NCBI GenBank assembly: GCA_947500055.1
Contig: CANMQO010000002.1
Location: forward strand, 124,001 to 188,000
Reading direction: 5' to 3'
Source of the DNA: an uncultured Paracoccaceae bacterium
Lineage (GTDB): Bacteria; Pseudomonadota; Alphaproteobacteria; Rhodobacterales; Rhodobacteraceae
Length of the DNA: 64,000 nucleotides
Shown here: positions 17,962 through 27,258 of the stretch, piece by piece
Layout: every line of letters starts with the position of its first letter
How positions within the stretch are numbered: the stretch's first letter is position 1
Program-made: the position numbers and the translations under genes
The notes under the pieces: generated by a model
The model's database searches: none
Seen by the model: only the letters and a program-made list of their open reading frames with translations
Told to the model about the DNA's origin: nothing

Positions 17962-19297
17962 GTGTCAGCCCCTCGACCAGCAGCGATGGCACAACCCGCG
18001 ACAGGTGAGTGCGCGCGTCATTGGCCGGGATGATCGTCATCAGCATGTCGCGCAGGTTGCCCGCCACTGTGCATTCATTCACCGGGTAGGTGATCTGCCC
18101 GTTTTCCACCCAAAACCCGGCAGCCCCACGCGAATAGTCGCCCGTATTGGGGTTAATGGTGGACCCGATCATCGACGTCACCAACAACCCGGTGCCCATC
18201 TGCGCAATCAGGTCATCGCGGCTCTGGTCGCCTTGCGTCAGGGCAATGTTGCCGGTGCTTGGTTGTGGCGGTGCGGAGGTCCCGCGCGCGGCATTGGCAC
18301 TGCTCTTCAGTCCCAATTGCCGCCCGGTTGCCAGATCGGTGGTCCAGCCCGTTAACACACCGTCATTAATGATTGCTCGGCGCGCGGTTGGCAGCCCTTC
18401 GGCGTCAAAAAGCCGCGAGCTTGCTGCGCGCCTGCGATGTGGGTCTTCGATCAGGGACAACCCCTTTGGCAGAACCTGTTCGCCCAGCCTGTCACGCAAC
18501 CAGCCGGAACCGCGTGCGATGGTCGTGCCATTGGTCGTTTGCAGCAGGCTACCGATCAGCGAATTCGCGACCCGTTCGTCAAACAGAACCGGGAAGGCAC
18601 CGGTTTTGGGTTTGCGTGCGCCAACCCGCTCTACCGCCCGCGCGGCGGCTGTCGTGCCGATGTCATCCGCATCCCGCAGATCAGCCTGAAAAATCCGACT
18701 GTCATAGTCGTAATCACGCTCCATGTCGGTGCCAGTACCACTGATGGCGACGCAGGACAGGCCCCGATCCGTGCGCGCATATCCGGCGGAAAACCCCTTG
18801 CTGGCTGCCAGATGCACCCGCCGCCTGCTATAACCGGCAGAGGCCGACTGCACCTGACTGATACCCTTGTTGCGCAGGGCTGCAGCTTCGGCCCGAGTTG
18901 CATCTTCTTGCAGGATTGCGGGATCAGGCTCTGCACTGGGATCGAAGAGCTCCAGCGTTTCGGTATCGGTGTTGCTGGCCAGCTGCGATGGGTCTGCAAG
19001 CCCTGCGTAGGGATCTTCGGGGGCTTCATTGGCCATGGCCACGGCCCGTGCGGCCATCTGAGCCAATGTATCCGGTTTCGTGTCTGAGGCCGAGACACAG
19101 GCTTGCCGCTGGCCTATCAGCACGCGCAGTCCCAATTCGATCCCTTCGGATCGCTCGGCCTGTTCCAGGGCACCTGCCCGCACATCAATGGATATGGATG
19201 TTCCATCGACGGCGATCGCATCGGCGGCACTGGCGCCGGCTTTGCGGGCCACATCCAAAAGCTGCTGGGTCAGGTCGGAAAGGGAGTGTTGGGTCAT
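17948..19297 (-). CDS. pmbA: TldD/PmbA family metalloprotease component
   Basis: A 449-residue member of the TldD/TldE (PmbA) family. TldD and TldE form a cytoplasmic complex that cleaves unfolded peptides, matures microcin B17 and degrades CcdA. Only the TldD partner carries the zinc site (HExxxH). No HExxxH motif is seen here, which fits the PmbA/TldE side. Family features include the N-terminal GIELGLRVLIGQRQACVS region (near 48), the DNIGTTAAARAV region near 210 and IPANDARTHLSRVVPSLLVEGLTLAGD at the C-terminus. It heads the cysQ-DUF4170-waaA-lpxK series. A tldD gene is not in this window. Confidence 0.92.
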   Translation of the reverse strand: MTQHSLSDLTQQLLDVARKAGASAADAIAVDGTSISIDVRAGALEQAERSEGIELGLRVLIGQRQACVSASDTKPDTLAQMAARAVAMANEAPEDPYAGLADPSQLASNTDTETLELFDPSAEPDPAILQEDATRAEAAALRNKGISQVQSASAGYSRRRVHLAASKGFSAGYARTDRGLSCVAISGTGTDMERDYDYDSRIFQADLRDADDIGTTAAARAVERVGARKPKTGAFPVLFDERVANSLIGSLLQTTNGTTIARGSGWLRDRLGEQVLPKGLSLIEDPHRRRAASSRLFDAEGLPTARRAIINDGVLTGWTTDLATGRQLGLKSSANAARGTSAPPQPSTGNIALTQGDQSRDDLIAQMGTGLLVTSMIGSTINPNTGDYSRGAAGFWVENGQITYPVNECTVAGNLRDMLMTIIPANDARTHLSRVVPSLLVEGLTLAGD

Positions 19298-19350
19298 GCG
19301 CTATCCTTTGCTTGCCCATGACCTAGTGTGGCTTGCCGCATGCCGCAAGC

Positions 19351-20871
19351 TTATCTGACCCGTTCCCCATTCACCCGGACTTCACCGTCGGGCATGATTT
19401 CCAACTTCGAAGATAGCGCATCGTCACCGGTCGGGCGGGTGAACATGCCCAACATCATCCGGCCCATGCCGATCTCGGCTTGCGGGACAATCCCCGCATC
19501 CACAAGCGTATCCAGCAGTTGGTTGGCACCGGTCACGTTAATTTCGCCTATTCCTTCCGGACGCGGAAAGCCGTCGAAGGTTTGCAGATCATCATTGTCG
19601 AAGGTGAAGGCACCCGCCCCCTCTGCCGTGACGCCTGCCATGACAAGATTCAGCGCTTTCAGGGTCAGTGTTTCGATCCCAATCGGCAGGTCGGCGCCCG
19701 CAAAGGCTTCCTCCAACTGGGCGAAATTGACCAGATCGACGCCCAGCAAAAGATCACCGGCCAGATCGATATTGAATCGCATCGGATCACGGGGGATCGC
19801 GCGATCCGCATCAAGCAGATCCCAGGTACCATCATTGACGGTGACATCGTCAAATGTCATCGCAAATTCCATTGGCTGTGCCGTTTCGGCGGCCATCAGG
19901 GGAAAGCGGTAGCGTGCGCTGATCAATCCCATCGCTACCTGCATATCAAGATCGAAGATGTCGGACATTTCAAATCCGACTTCCACATCCGTCACATCGG
20001 CGAAGCCGCTGAACCCGTCGGCAGATAACTGTATTGTGGACTGCGCCGGCCCGGTTTTGGTGCTGTCGCTAGAGACGAGCTGATTATCGACATAGGTCGA
20101 TGTCGCATCCTCTGACCCAGAACTTGTGCTGGCCGCGTCAATGGACAGGCCTGCCGCCAAAGCCGGGGCGAGATTGGTGATGTCGGTCCCGCCTGCCGGC
20201 AAGGCGATCGCCGCGCGACCTACCCCGGCCTCGTAGACCCCGCGGCCTTCGGTGCGATAGCCATATCCTTCATCCGATTGATACTCATAGCGCATCGCGT
20301 CGGTCGTGCTTTCCAATGCGATGGTGATCAAATCACCTTCGGTGATCCGCGTTTTTTGGGAATAGGCATCACCGGCGATGTTGAAGGACAGGTAGATCGT
20401 CTCCTCCAGCCCCATTTTCATGTCCAGATCCATCGCCGCCGCGAAGCCGCTGGCCTCGCGTTGATAGGTAATATCGCCGGGAGAACCCGAGGCCGTCGCA
20501 GTGAAGCCTTCCTGTGTGATTGTGTTGCGCAGAGTGATATCAGCGTCGATCAGGAACGAGCGCTCCAACGTGGTGTTCAGTTTGAATGTCTTGGGCAGTT
20601 TTTGCGTGACCGTTCCGTCCACTTCTTCGACCATGGTCATTGGTGGCAGGTCAATCACCACTTGGCCCAGATCGAAGGGGAATACATAAGTCAGGGACGC
20701 AGCTTCGACATAAACGCTGCTGCCGTCGCGGGTCAGGTTTGCTGTCAGATCGCCCCCGGTTGCGGCATAGTAGGTGGTTGTGTTCGCCCAGACATCATCT
20801 GCGGTGATATCGGCAGCGGCAGGTGCCGCCAGAAGCAGGAGGATGGGTGTCAGAGTTGCGTGCCGGGTCAT
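19351..20871 (-). CDS. DUF2125 domain protein, exported (paralogue 1)
   Basis: A 506-residue protein with a signal peptide (MTRHATLTPILLLLAAPAAA) followed by ADITADDVWANTTTYY. It is acidic, rich in Asp, Thr and Val, and probably all-beta, and is related to alphaproteobacterial DUF2125 proteins of the periplasm or outer envelope, of unknown function. The C-terminus (GMGRMMLGMFTRPTGDD ... VRVNGERVR) is closely matched in the gene upstream, so the two are tandem paralogues. The frame opens at 20883, but the ATG at 20871 begins the signal peptide and has GGAAA at usable distance. A terminator-like hairpin precedes it, so it may have its own promoter or be expressed by read-through. Confidence 0.8.
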   Translation of the reverse strand: MTRHATLTPILLLLAAPAAADITADDVWANTTTYYAATGGDLTANLTRDGSSVYVEAASLTYVFPFDLGQVVIDLPPMTMVEEVDGTVTQKLPKTFKLNTTLERSFLIDADITLRNTITQEGFTATASGSPGDITYQREASGFAAAMDLDMKMGLEETIYLSFNIAGDAYSQKTRITEGDLITIALESTTDAMRYEYQSDEGYGYRTEGRGVYEAGVGRAAIALPAGGTDITNLAPALAAGLSIDAASTSSGSEDATSTYVDNQLVSSDSTKTGPAQSTIQLSADGFSGFADVTDVEVGFEMSDIFDLDMQVAMGLISARYRFPLMAAETAQPMEFAMTFDDVTVNDGTWDLLDADRAIPRDPMRFNIDLAGDLLLGVDLVNFAQLEEAFAGADLPIGIETLTLKALNLVMAGVTAEGAGAFTFDNDDLQTFDGFPRPEGIGEINVTGANQLLDTLVDAGIVPQAEIGMGRMMLGMFTRPTGDDALSSKLEIMPDGEVRVNGERVR

Positions 20872-20894
20872 CACATTTTCCATTACTGCAAAGG

Positions 20895-20924
20895 AAAAAC
20901 GGCGCCGTGGTCACCCACCGCGCC
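20895..20924 (-). terminator. Hairpin with T tract between the two DUF2125 genes
   Basis: On the minus strand GGCGCGGTGG-GTGA-CCACGGCGCC (ten positions with one G-G mismatch) is followed by G and five T residues. It lies 17 bases after the stop of the upstream paralogue, as expected for an intrinsic terminator or attenuator that lowers expression of the downstream copy. Confidence 0.7.
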
Positions 20925-20941
20925 GCCTGTTGTCTATCTAA

Positions 20942-22444
20942 TTAGCGCATCCGTTGGCCGTTCACCAGAACATGGCCGTCGCTGTTCACTTCAAGTTTGG
21001 TTTCCAACTGGTCATCACCGGTTGTCCGGGCAAACATGCCCAGCATCATCCGCCCGCCCATGATCTGATCCTCGGGGACCAGACCCATGGCAACCAGATT
21101 GTCCATCAACTTATTCAGGCCGGTAACCTCGACGACAGCGTCGCCTTCTGGCCGCGGCATTCCGTCAAAGGTATCCAGATCGGTGTTGTCGAAGGTGAAT
21201 TCGCCAGAACCTGTGACCAGCGCACCGGCAAGAGCGACCCGCAGGGTGTTCAAAGACAGATTGTCCAGTTCGAATGGCATATCCGAATTGTTCATTGCGG
21301 CGGCCTGAGTGGGATCCAGCATATCAAAAAGCGCCTTGCCCTTACCGGCAATGTCCAACTGGATTGTTGCCGGATCGCGCGGCAGTACGGAACCAGGGTC
21401 GAACATGTTCCAGATCATATCATTGATTGTCAGATCGATCAGGTTCAGGCGCATGCCCAAGTCGGCTGCTTCGTCGCTTTGACCGACAGGCATCTGGAAG
21501 CCAACGCCATATTCAGACATGGCCGCCTCCACCGGGAAGGGCAGTTCGCTTGAGGTCATGCTAAGCGCGACATCAACGGTTTTGGCGTCGTATGCCATTG
21601 TCTGCTTGTTCATTTCGAATGCCAATTCTGCGGCACCCGTGCTGGCTGATCCGGCGGCCTTGGTTCCATCGGCATTGATATCAAAGATATAGTTGCCACT
21701 TGCAATGGTATAGCCGCCTTGCATACCAAAACCGTCTGCGAACAGATTGTCGGGGTTCTCAAAATCCGCGTCAGCCGGAATGGCCATTTCGGCCTGCATG
21801 GCCATATCGGCGATCTTGCCGCTGCCGACGAAATATTCGCCCTTGTCGCCCGGCATCTGCACATCAACCAGAATGTCAATCGAGCCAATAGCCATATCAT
21901 AGGTCAGATCGAGCAACTCATCGCCGGTTGAGGTGTATTCCCCGCTCACGTCGTTGGCGACAAATCTGGCATCGCCGGTAAAGGTAACGTCGCCATCAAC
22001 CACGTCTTGCAACGCAATACCGTAGCTATCGGCAGTCATCGCATAATTCATTGCGTCAGGATCGCCGCTGACAATCATTTCGAGGTTGGACTGGCTGACC
22101 AGCAATGTAACCACGACGCCGTCGTCACCGGTGATGACCAGAGGATAGCTTTCTTCCATGGTGATGCTGACGGTGCCGTCGCCCCGCTCGGTCAGCGTAA
22201 TGTCGCCCATATCAGCTGCAAATGTGGCCTCGCCATCATCCATCCGCAACGAAAGGTCACGGACAACCAACGTATCGCCCGACTGTTCCTCGGCGCCAAT
22301 GCTGACGCCATCCTCGCCGTAGAGCGACATCTGCGATTTCCAGTCTTCCCAAACCTGAGCTGCAGTAACATCGGCCTGCGCGGCCCCACCAACAAAAAGC
22401 GCGGCAATACAGACAGCGCTGCGCAAAGGAGTAATGTAAGTCAT
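20942..22444 (-). CDS. DUF2125 domain protein, exported (paralogue 2)
   Basis: A 500-residue exported protein. The signal peptide MTYITPLRSAVCIAALFVGGAAQA is followed by DVTAAQVWEDWKSQM, which aligns with the mature start of the downstream paralogue. The C-terminal blocks PRPEGDAVVEVTGLNKLMDNLVAMGLVP and GGRMMLGMFARTTGDDQLETKL are again shared, with lower identity in the middle. Composition is strongly acidic with many short strands, suggesting a periplasmic beta-rich protein. No enzymatic motif is seen. The gene is divergent from the SDR at 22564 with about 120 bases between, enough for promoters on both sides. Confidence 0.8.
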   Translation of the reverse strand: MTYITPLRSAVCIAALFVGGAAQADVTAAQVWEDWKSQMSLYGEDGVSIGAEEQSGDTLVVRDLSLRMDDGEATFAADMGDITLTERGDGTVSITMEESYPLVITGDDGVVVTLLVSQSNLEMIVSGDPDAMNYAMTADSYGIALQDVVDGDVTFTGDARFVANDVSGEYTSTGDELLDLTYDMAIGSIDILVDVQMPGDKGEYFVGSGKIADMAMQAEMAIPADADFENPDNLFADGFGMQGGYTIASGNYIFDINADGTKAAGSASTGAAELAFEMNKQTMAYDAKTVDVALSMTSSELPFPVEAAMSEYGVGFQMPVGQSDEAADLGMRLNLIDLTINDMIWNMFDPGSVLPRDPATIQLDIAGKGKALFDMLDPTQAAAMNNSDMPFELDNLSLNTLRVALAGALVTGSGEFTFDNTDLDTFDGMPRPEGDAVVEVTGLNKLMDNLVAMGLVPEDQIMGGRMMLGMFARTTGDDQLETKLEVNSDGHVLVNGQRMR

Positions 22445-22563
22445 TGAGAACTACCTTTCGTTATCTCTCTTTCGGACCGATCCAAGCGTTCGTATGATGG
22501 TGCAAGGGCGGGACTGACGGTTTATTACCTAGCCACCCCAAGGACAGATCGAAAGGGATAACC

Positions 22564-23322
22564 GTGAAAAAGATCGATATGGTCGGGAAAACCGTACTCA
22601 TCACCGGCGCCAGCCGGGGAATAGGGGCCGCCACGGCCCGTGCATTCGCCGATGCGGGCGCAAATGTGGGTCTGGTCGCCCGCAGCACGGATGCGATTGC
22701 CGAACTCGCCGGTGATATCGGAGACCGTGCCCTTGCCATCCCCTGCGATGTGTCTCGCCATGCCGAAATTGAGGCCGCCATCGCCGCCACCGCCCGGACA
22801 TTTGGCGGGCTTGATATCCTGATCAACAATGCGGGCATGATCGACCCGATCGGTCATCTCGAGGATACCGACCCCGAGACATGGGCGCGGACCATCGATA
22901 TCAATCTTAAAGGAGTGATGTACGGGATGCGTGCAGCGATGCCTGGCATGATCGCCCAGGGCCACGGCACGATCATCAATATTTCTTCCGGGGCGGCGCA
23001 TGGCCCCGTCGAAGGTTGGACCGCCTACTGCGCCTCAAAGGCTGCGGTCTACATTCTGACCCGCGCCGCCGACAAGGAGTCCCGCGATAAGGGGTTGCGG
23101 ATCATGGGTCTGTCGCCCGGCACAGTTGCGACCGAAATGCAGCGCGAGATCAAGGCATCCGGCATCAATCCGGTCAGCCAGCTGGACTGGTCAGCCCACA
23201 TCCCGCCGGAATGGCCCGCTCAGGCGCTGTTATGGATGTGTACGCCGGAGGCTGACGCGCATCTCGGCACTGATGTCAGCCTGCGCGAGGATGCGATCCG
23301 CCAACAGGTCGGCCTTACATGA
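22564..23322 (+). CDS. Short-chain dehydrogenase/reductase (SDR)
   Basis: A 252-residue classical SDR. The nucleotide-binding TGASRGIG motif lies near residues 15-22, NNAG near 90, the catalytic Ser in NISSGAAHG near 140 and YCASK near 155, so it should be an active NAD(P)-dependent alcohol dehydrogenase or ketoreductase. The start is GTG at 22564. The stop overlaps the enoyl-CoA hydratase-like start by four bases (ATGA), pairing it with a second enzyme of CoA-type chemistry. This pair could act on a hydroxyacyl or enoyl substrate, but the substrate is unknown. Confidence 0.88.
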   Translation: MKKIDMVGKTVLITGASRGIGAATARAFADAGANVGLVARSTDAIAELAGDIGDRALAIPCDVSRHAEIEAAIAATARTFGGLDILINNAGMIDPIGHLEDTDPETWARTIDINLKGVMYGMRAAMPGMIAQGHGTIINISSGAAHGPVEGWTAYCASKAAVYILTRAADKESRDKGLRIMGLSPGTVATEMQREIKASGINPVSQLDWSAHIPPEWPAQALLWMCTPEADAHLGTDVSLREDAIRQQVGLT

Positions 23323-23951
23323 TCCGTTGCGACAAGGACGGTGATTTGTGGACCGTCACCATTGACCGACCGGAAAAGGCGGGCGCGCTGACGCGCGAGA
23401 TGCTGACAAAGCTGGCCAACATCGCCGAGGCAGCACAGGACACCAAGGCGCTGATCCTGACAGGGGTCGGTCCGGTGTTCAGCGCGGGCGCGGATCTGGA
23501 GGCGGCAAAGGCAGGCCTTGCCACGGATCCGGTGTGGGAACGCCTGTCAGACGCGATTGCCCGCCTGCCGGGGCTGACGATTGCGGCGCTGAATGGGACA
23601 GTGGCGGGCGGTGCTTTTGGCATGGTGCTGGCCTGTGATCTGCGGATTGCGGTGCCGCGCGCCAATTTCTTTTACCCGGTGATGAAGCTGGGATTTCTGC
23701 CGCAACCATCCGATCCGCCACGCCTGACCGCATTGGTGGGGCCTGCGCGGGCAAAAATGATCTTGATGGCCGGGCAAAAGGTCAGCGCAACCGATGCCTG
23801 TGACTGGGGGCTGGTGGATCAGATCTGTGATCCTGACCAGTTGATCCCGCAGGCACGTGCGTTTAGCGGTGATGTACTGGCCGCAATGCCAACACATGCC
23901 GCTGCGATCAAGGCGATGATACCTGCCGGGGGAGCAGCCAATGGAAACTGA
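23319..23951 (+). CDS. Enoyl-CoA hydratase/isomerase family protein
   Basis: A 210-residue crotonase-fold protein, shorter than the usual 255-260 residues because the C-terminal helical part is cut back. The oxyanion-hole segments are visible: FSAGADLEAAK near residue 53 and LNGTVAGGAFGMVLACDLRIAV near 90-110. The conserved Glu pair of true hydratases is not obvious, so isomerase, hydrolase or other crotonase activity is possible. It overlaps the SDR upstream by four bases and the MscS gene downstream by eleven, so translation of all three is probably coupled. Confidence 0.83.
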   Translation: MIRCDKDGDLWTVTIDRPEKAGALTREMLTKLANIAEAAQDTKALILTGVGPVFSAGADLEAAKAGLATDPVWERLSDAIARLPGLTIAALNGTVAGGAFGMVLACDLRIAVPRANFFYPVMKLGFLPQPSDPPRLTALVGPARAKMILMAGQKVSATDACDWGLVDQICDPDQLIPQARAFSGDVLAAMPTHAAAIKAMIPAGGAANGN

Positions 23952-25251
23952 TATTCCACTTGTCGATCAGGCCTATGCGACCATGGATCAGGGAATAAAG
24001 CTCGGGCAGGAATGGCTCTTGTCGCCAGCGGCCTGGTCGCAATTTGCGCTACTGGTCGGGGCCTATCTGCTGGCGCGCCTTGCCAACCGGATGTTGGCGC
24101 CGCGCCTCAGGCAACTTCTGACGCCCGCCGAAGACAGCGCAACCATCCTATCCACGGCGCGTCGTTTCGTACTGATCTTTCTGCCGTTGCTGCTTCCGCT
24201 TCTGGCTTATGGATTCACCGCGATTGGCGAGGCCGTGACCCGATCGCTTTTCGGGTCGGGTGCGGTCATCGCCTTTGGCAAGCGGGTCTTCCTGTTCCTT
24301 GCTGCGCGGGCTTTGGCCAAACACATCATTCAGGATCCGTTCCTGAAGCTGTTGGCGAAATTTGTACTGGTGCCCGCTGCGGCCCTTTACGCGCTGGGCT
24401 TTCTGGATCAGGTGCTTGCCGCCCTCGCCGGTACGGTCGTCAGCCTGGGCAATATCAGCTTTTCCGCCTTGGCCATCATCCGCGGGCTTATCGCAGGCAG
24501 CCTGCTGTTCTGGCTGGGTCAATGGTCTAACTCACAGTCGACAGCCTATATAGAACAACAGCCGATGCGGCCCGCGATCCGGCAGTTGTCTGTCAAGGCC
24601 GCCGAGTTTGTCATCTTTGGTATCTGTTTCCTGTTGTTGATGAACATCATGGGGATCAGCCTCAGCTCGCTCGCCATTATCGGGGGTGCGGTGGGTGTTG
24701 GCCTTGGTTTTGGTCTGCAAAAGATCGCGTCGAACTTCATCTCTGGTGTCATTCTGCTGATCGAAGGGCAGGCCACGGTTGGTGATTATGTTGAACTTGA
24801 CGGGGGCGAGACCGGAACAATCATCAAAATGACCGCGCGTGCGACCATTCTAGAAACCTATGACGGTCGCTGGATCGTTGTCCCCAACGAGGATTTCATC
24901 ACGACAAGGGTAGTGAACTATTCCGACAGCGGGTCCGCGAACCGGTTGGAGGTTGGTTTTTCCGTTAGCTACGACACCGATATCAACAAGGTTCCGGCAA
25001 TTATTGAGGCCGCTGTGGCGAAGCACCCGGGCGTGCTGGACGCGCCAGAGCCGCCAGATTGTGAGTTACGGGGTTTTGGTGATAGCGGCATCGATTTTGG
25101 TGTCGAATTCTGGGTCGAGGGTATCGATGACGGCAAGAATAAATATGCCTCTGACGTTTTGTTCCTGATCTGGAACGCGCTGAAGGATAACAATATCGAA
25201 ATCCCCTATCCGCACCGGGTAGTCGAGATCAAAGGCAAGATGCCCGCGTGA
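23941..25251 (+). CDS. MscS-family mechanosensitive ion channel
   Basis: A 436-residue inner-membrane channel with an N-terminal extension and several membrane helices (about 25-45, 70-95, 105-125, 140-175, 215-260). The pore helix and upper vestibule are recognisable: GGAVGVGLGFGLQKIASNFISGVILLIEGQ near 245-275. They are followed by VGDYVEL, the beta domain, and FSVSYDTDINKVPAIIEAAV of the C-terminal vestibule. MscS channels open under membrane tension to release solutes after osmotic downshock. The gene overlaps its neighbours at both ends (11 bases upstream, 4 downstream), which is unusual for a channel and ties its expression to the surrounding enzyme genes. Confidence 0.92.
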   Translation: METDIPLVDQAYATMDQGIKLGQEWLLSPAAWSQFALLVGAYLLARLANRMLAPRLRQLLTPAEDSATILSTARRFVLIFLPLLLPLLAYGFTAIGEAVTRSLFGSGAVIAFGKRVFLFLAARALAKHIIQDPFLKLLAKFVLVPAAALYALGFLDQVLAALAGTVVSLGNISFSALAIIRGLIAGSLLFWLGQWSNSQSTAYIEQQPMRPAIRQLSVKAAEFVIFGICFLLLMNIMGISLSSLAIIGGAVGVGLGFGLQKIASNFISGVILLIEGQATVGDYVELDGGETGTIIKMTARATILETYDGRWIVVPNEDFITTRVVNYSDSGSANRLEVGFSVSYDTDINKVPAIIEAAVAKHPGVLDAPEPPDCELRGFGDSGIDFGVEFWVEGIDDGKNKYASDVLFLIWNALKDNNIEIPYPHRVVEIKGKMPA

Positions 25252-26411
25252 CAGACGCACTGGTAATTGGGGCCGGGCCTGCCGGGCTGATGGCGGCAGA
25301 GGTGATGGCCGCGCGCGGCCTGTCCGTCACGGTGGCCGACGCAATGCCATCCGTAGGGCGCAAATTTCTGATGGCGGGCAAATCGGGTCTGAACCTGACC
25401 AAGGATGAACCGTTCGACGCCTTTCTGTCCAGTTATGGCGAACTGTCCGAACCAATTGTGGCCGCCTTGCGCGCCTTTGGCCCGGATGCAGTCATCGACT
25501 GGGCACAGGGGCTGGGCCAGCCCTTGTTCACTGGGTCCACGGGGCGGGTGTTTCCGACGGTGATGAAAGCATCCCCCCTGTTGCGGGCGTGGTTGCGCCG
25601 ACTGACCGGGGCTGGTGTGACCTTGCGGACACGCTGGCGCTGGCAAGGCTGGGATGGGGCTGCTTTGCGGTTTGATACGCCAGATAAGCCGCAGTTCCTG
25701 ACGCCTGAAGTCACCATTCTTGCCCTTGGCGGTGCAAGCTGGGCACGGCTGGGATCCAACGGGACATGGGCCGCGCATTTTCCCAATGCGATCGCACCCT
25801 TTGCACCCGCCAATATGGGGTTTGTCGTGCCGTGGTCGGATCACATGACCCGGTTCTTCGGTGCGCCAATCAAATCAGTCGCGCTTCATGTCGGGCATCA
25901 ATACTCGCGCGGAGAGTGTATTGTTTCGAAAAGCGGGATAGAAGGCGGCGGTGTTTATGCCGTATCGCGGGCGGTTCGCGAAGGTGCTGAACTGACCATG
26001 GATTTGCGGCCCGATTGGTCGTTGGACAGGATCCGCGCCGCATTGGCAAAACCTCGCGGAAAGGCCAGCCGGTCCAATCATCTGCGCAAGGTGCTGCGGC
26101 TTGATCCAGTGCATCTTGCCTTACTGGCGGAATTTGGGCGCCCCTATCCAGATGACCTTGCTCCGCTGATCAAGGCGCTTCCAATTCGCCATGCAGGACC
26201 ACGCCCGCTAGATGAGGCGATATCAACAGCAGGCGGTTTGCGGCTCGATGCGCTGACAGACAACCTGATGTTACGGACACGGCCGGGCGTTTTCTGCGCA
26301 GGTGAAATGCTCGATTGGGAGGCGCCCACAGGTGGCTATCTGATCACAGGGTGTTTGGCCACGGGGCGCTTGGCCGGTCTGTCCGCCGTGGGCTATGCGA
26401 CGGATTCATAG
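25248..26411 (+). CDS. HI0933-like / TIGR03862 family flavoprotein
   Basis: A 387-residue FAD-binding protein of the HI0933/YhiN-type family. The dinucleotide fold GAGPAGLMAAEVMAARG is at residues 8-24, followed by VGRKFLMAGKSGLNLT, which is diagnostic for the family. The C-terminal VFCAGEMLDWEAPTGGYLITGCLATG is the second FAD motif. Members are predicted NAD(P)/FAD oxidoreductases; the reaction is unknown for this subgroup. Start is GTG at 25248, overlapping the MscS stop as GTGA. Its end overlaps the convergent sulfotransferase-like gene by 19 bases. Confidence 0.9.
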   Translation: MTDALVIGAGPAGLMAAEVMAARGLSVTVADAMPSVGRKFLMAGKSGLNLTKDEPFDAFLSSYGELSEPIVAALRAFGPDAVIDWAQGLGQPLFTGSTGRVFPTVMKASPLLRAWLRRLTGAGVTLRTRWRWQGWDGAALRFDTPDKPQFLTPEVTILALGGASWARLGSNGTWAAHFPNAIAPFAPANMGFVVPWSDHMTRFFGAPIKSVALHVGHQYSRGECIVSKSGIEGGGVYAVSRAVREGAELTMDLRPDWSLDRIRAALAKPRGKASRSNHLRKVLRLDPVHLALLAEFGRPYPDDLAPLIKALPIRHAGPRPLDEAISTAGGLRLDALTDNLMLRTRPGVFCAGEMLDWEAPTGGYLITGCLATGRLAGLSAVGYATDS

Positions 26412-27145
26412 GGTAGCAAGGTCGAGCGCGGTCTAGCCGCCGGGGCCCGGGGCAGATCAGGAGAATCACAGTACTGAATCGCGAGGTCGGATTGGTATCT
26501 CTCACGAATTAATGCATTACTTTCAACATCATATAAACGAGAAAGACGTTGTGCGCCCAGTTCATGAACCCGACGATCCCCAAAGGCGGGGGCGATCCCT
26601 AATTCTTCGAACACGGCGACCAAATCGGCAACGGCGTGATTGGCGCGGACCGTGTGCGTGATGCTGTCGCCACACCACGCATCGGCAGACCAGGCGCCGA
26701 ATTTGCGCCACCGCGCGCTATAGCGGTGGCCCGCGCCATTGCCATTGGTACGGGTCTGGCGAAGCCAACTGTTGAAACGCGGTAATTCGAGACCGAGATG
26801 CTGCCGCATCCGCCAGACCGGATCAGTCATGGCGATACGGTAGTAGAGTTGCGCCATCTTGGCGAAGGGATTCCGAATAATCGCGATGCGGGCGTATTCC
26901 CGAAAGACGAGGCCGTGCATGTCAAAGGCAAGCTCGGCCTCGCCCGGTGTCATTCCGTTAAAAAACGGGGTTTCGGCAATCCGGGCGCGATCAGATAAAA
27001 TGGGTTGATCGAGCCAGGGTTGAAGTGTGCGTCCGAGCCATGGGCAGGCGCCCAAAGGGTCCTCAAACACGATGAACTTGTAACCATGAGACACTAGCAT
27101 GCGACGAATTGAGAATAAGAAGGTTAACAAATGATTTACACGCAT
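26393..27145 (-). CDS. Sulfotransferase-like protein
   Basis: A 250-residue protein that I recognise only weakly. FREYARIAIIRNPFAKMAQLYYR near residue 80 resembles the 3'-phosphate binding segment of sulfotransferases, and HGYKFIVFEDPLGACPWLGRTLQPW near 20 stands where the PAPS P-loop should be. That loop is degenerate: no K-T/A-G-S/T-T pattern is present, so activity is doubtful. The N-terminus could be the first codon or the ATG at 27100; neither has a clear ribosome binding site. It is divergent from yjbH, and a sulfotransferase would make sense beside an exopolysaccharide locus, but that is inference. Confidence 0.5.
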   Translation of the reverse strand: MRVNHLLTFLFSIRRMLVSHGYKFIVFEDPLGACPWLGRTLQPWLDQPILSDRARIAETPFFNGMTPGEAELAFDMHGLVFREYARIAIIRNPFAKMAQLYYRIAMTDPVWRMRQHLGLELPRFNSWLRQTRTNGNGAGHRYSARWRKFGAWSADAWCGDSITHTVRANHAVADLVAVFEELGIAPAFGDRRVHELGAQRLSRLYDVESNALIRERYQSDLAIQYCDSPDLPRAPAARPRSTLLPYESVA

Positions 27146-27258
27146 AACGTGTACGACAGATGTCTTGAAATGGCCTCATTTGAGGTCAGATATTCGGGTT
27201 TCCATAACGACCCCCGACACGATAGATATGAGATGCTGCGTTCAAGAGGGAGCACATC

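Noticed and set aside
18437..19087. Plus-strand frame of 216 codons
   Set aside because: Antisense to pmbA, which has full family length and operon context.
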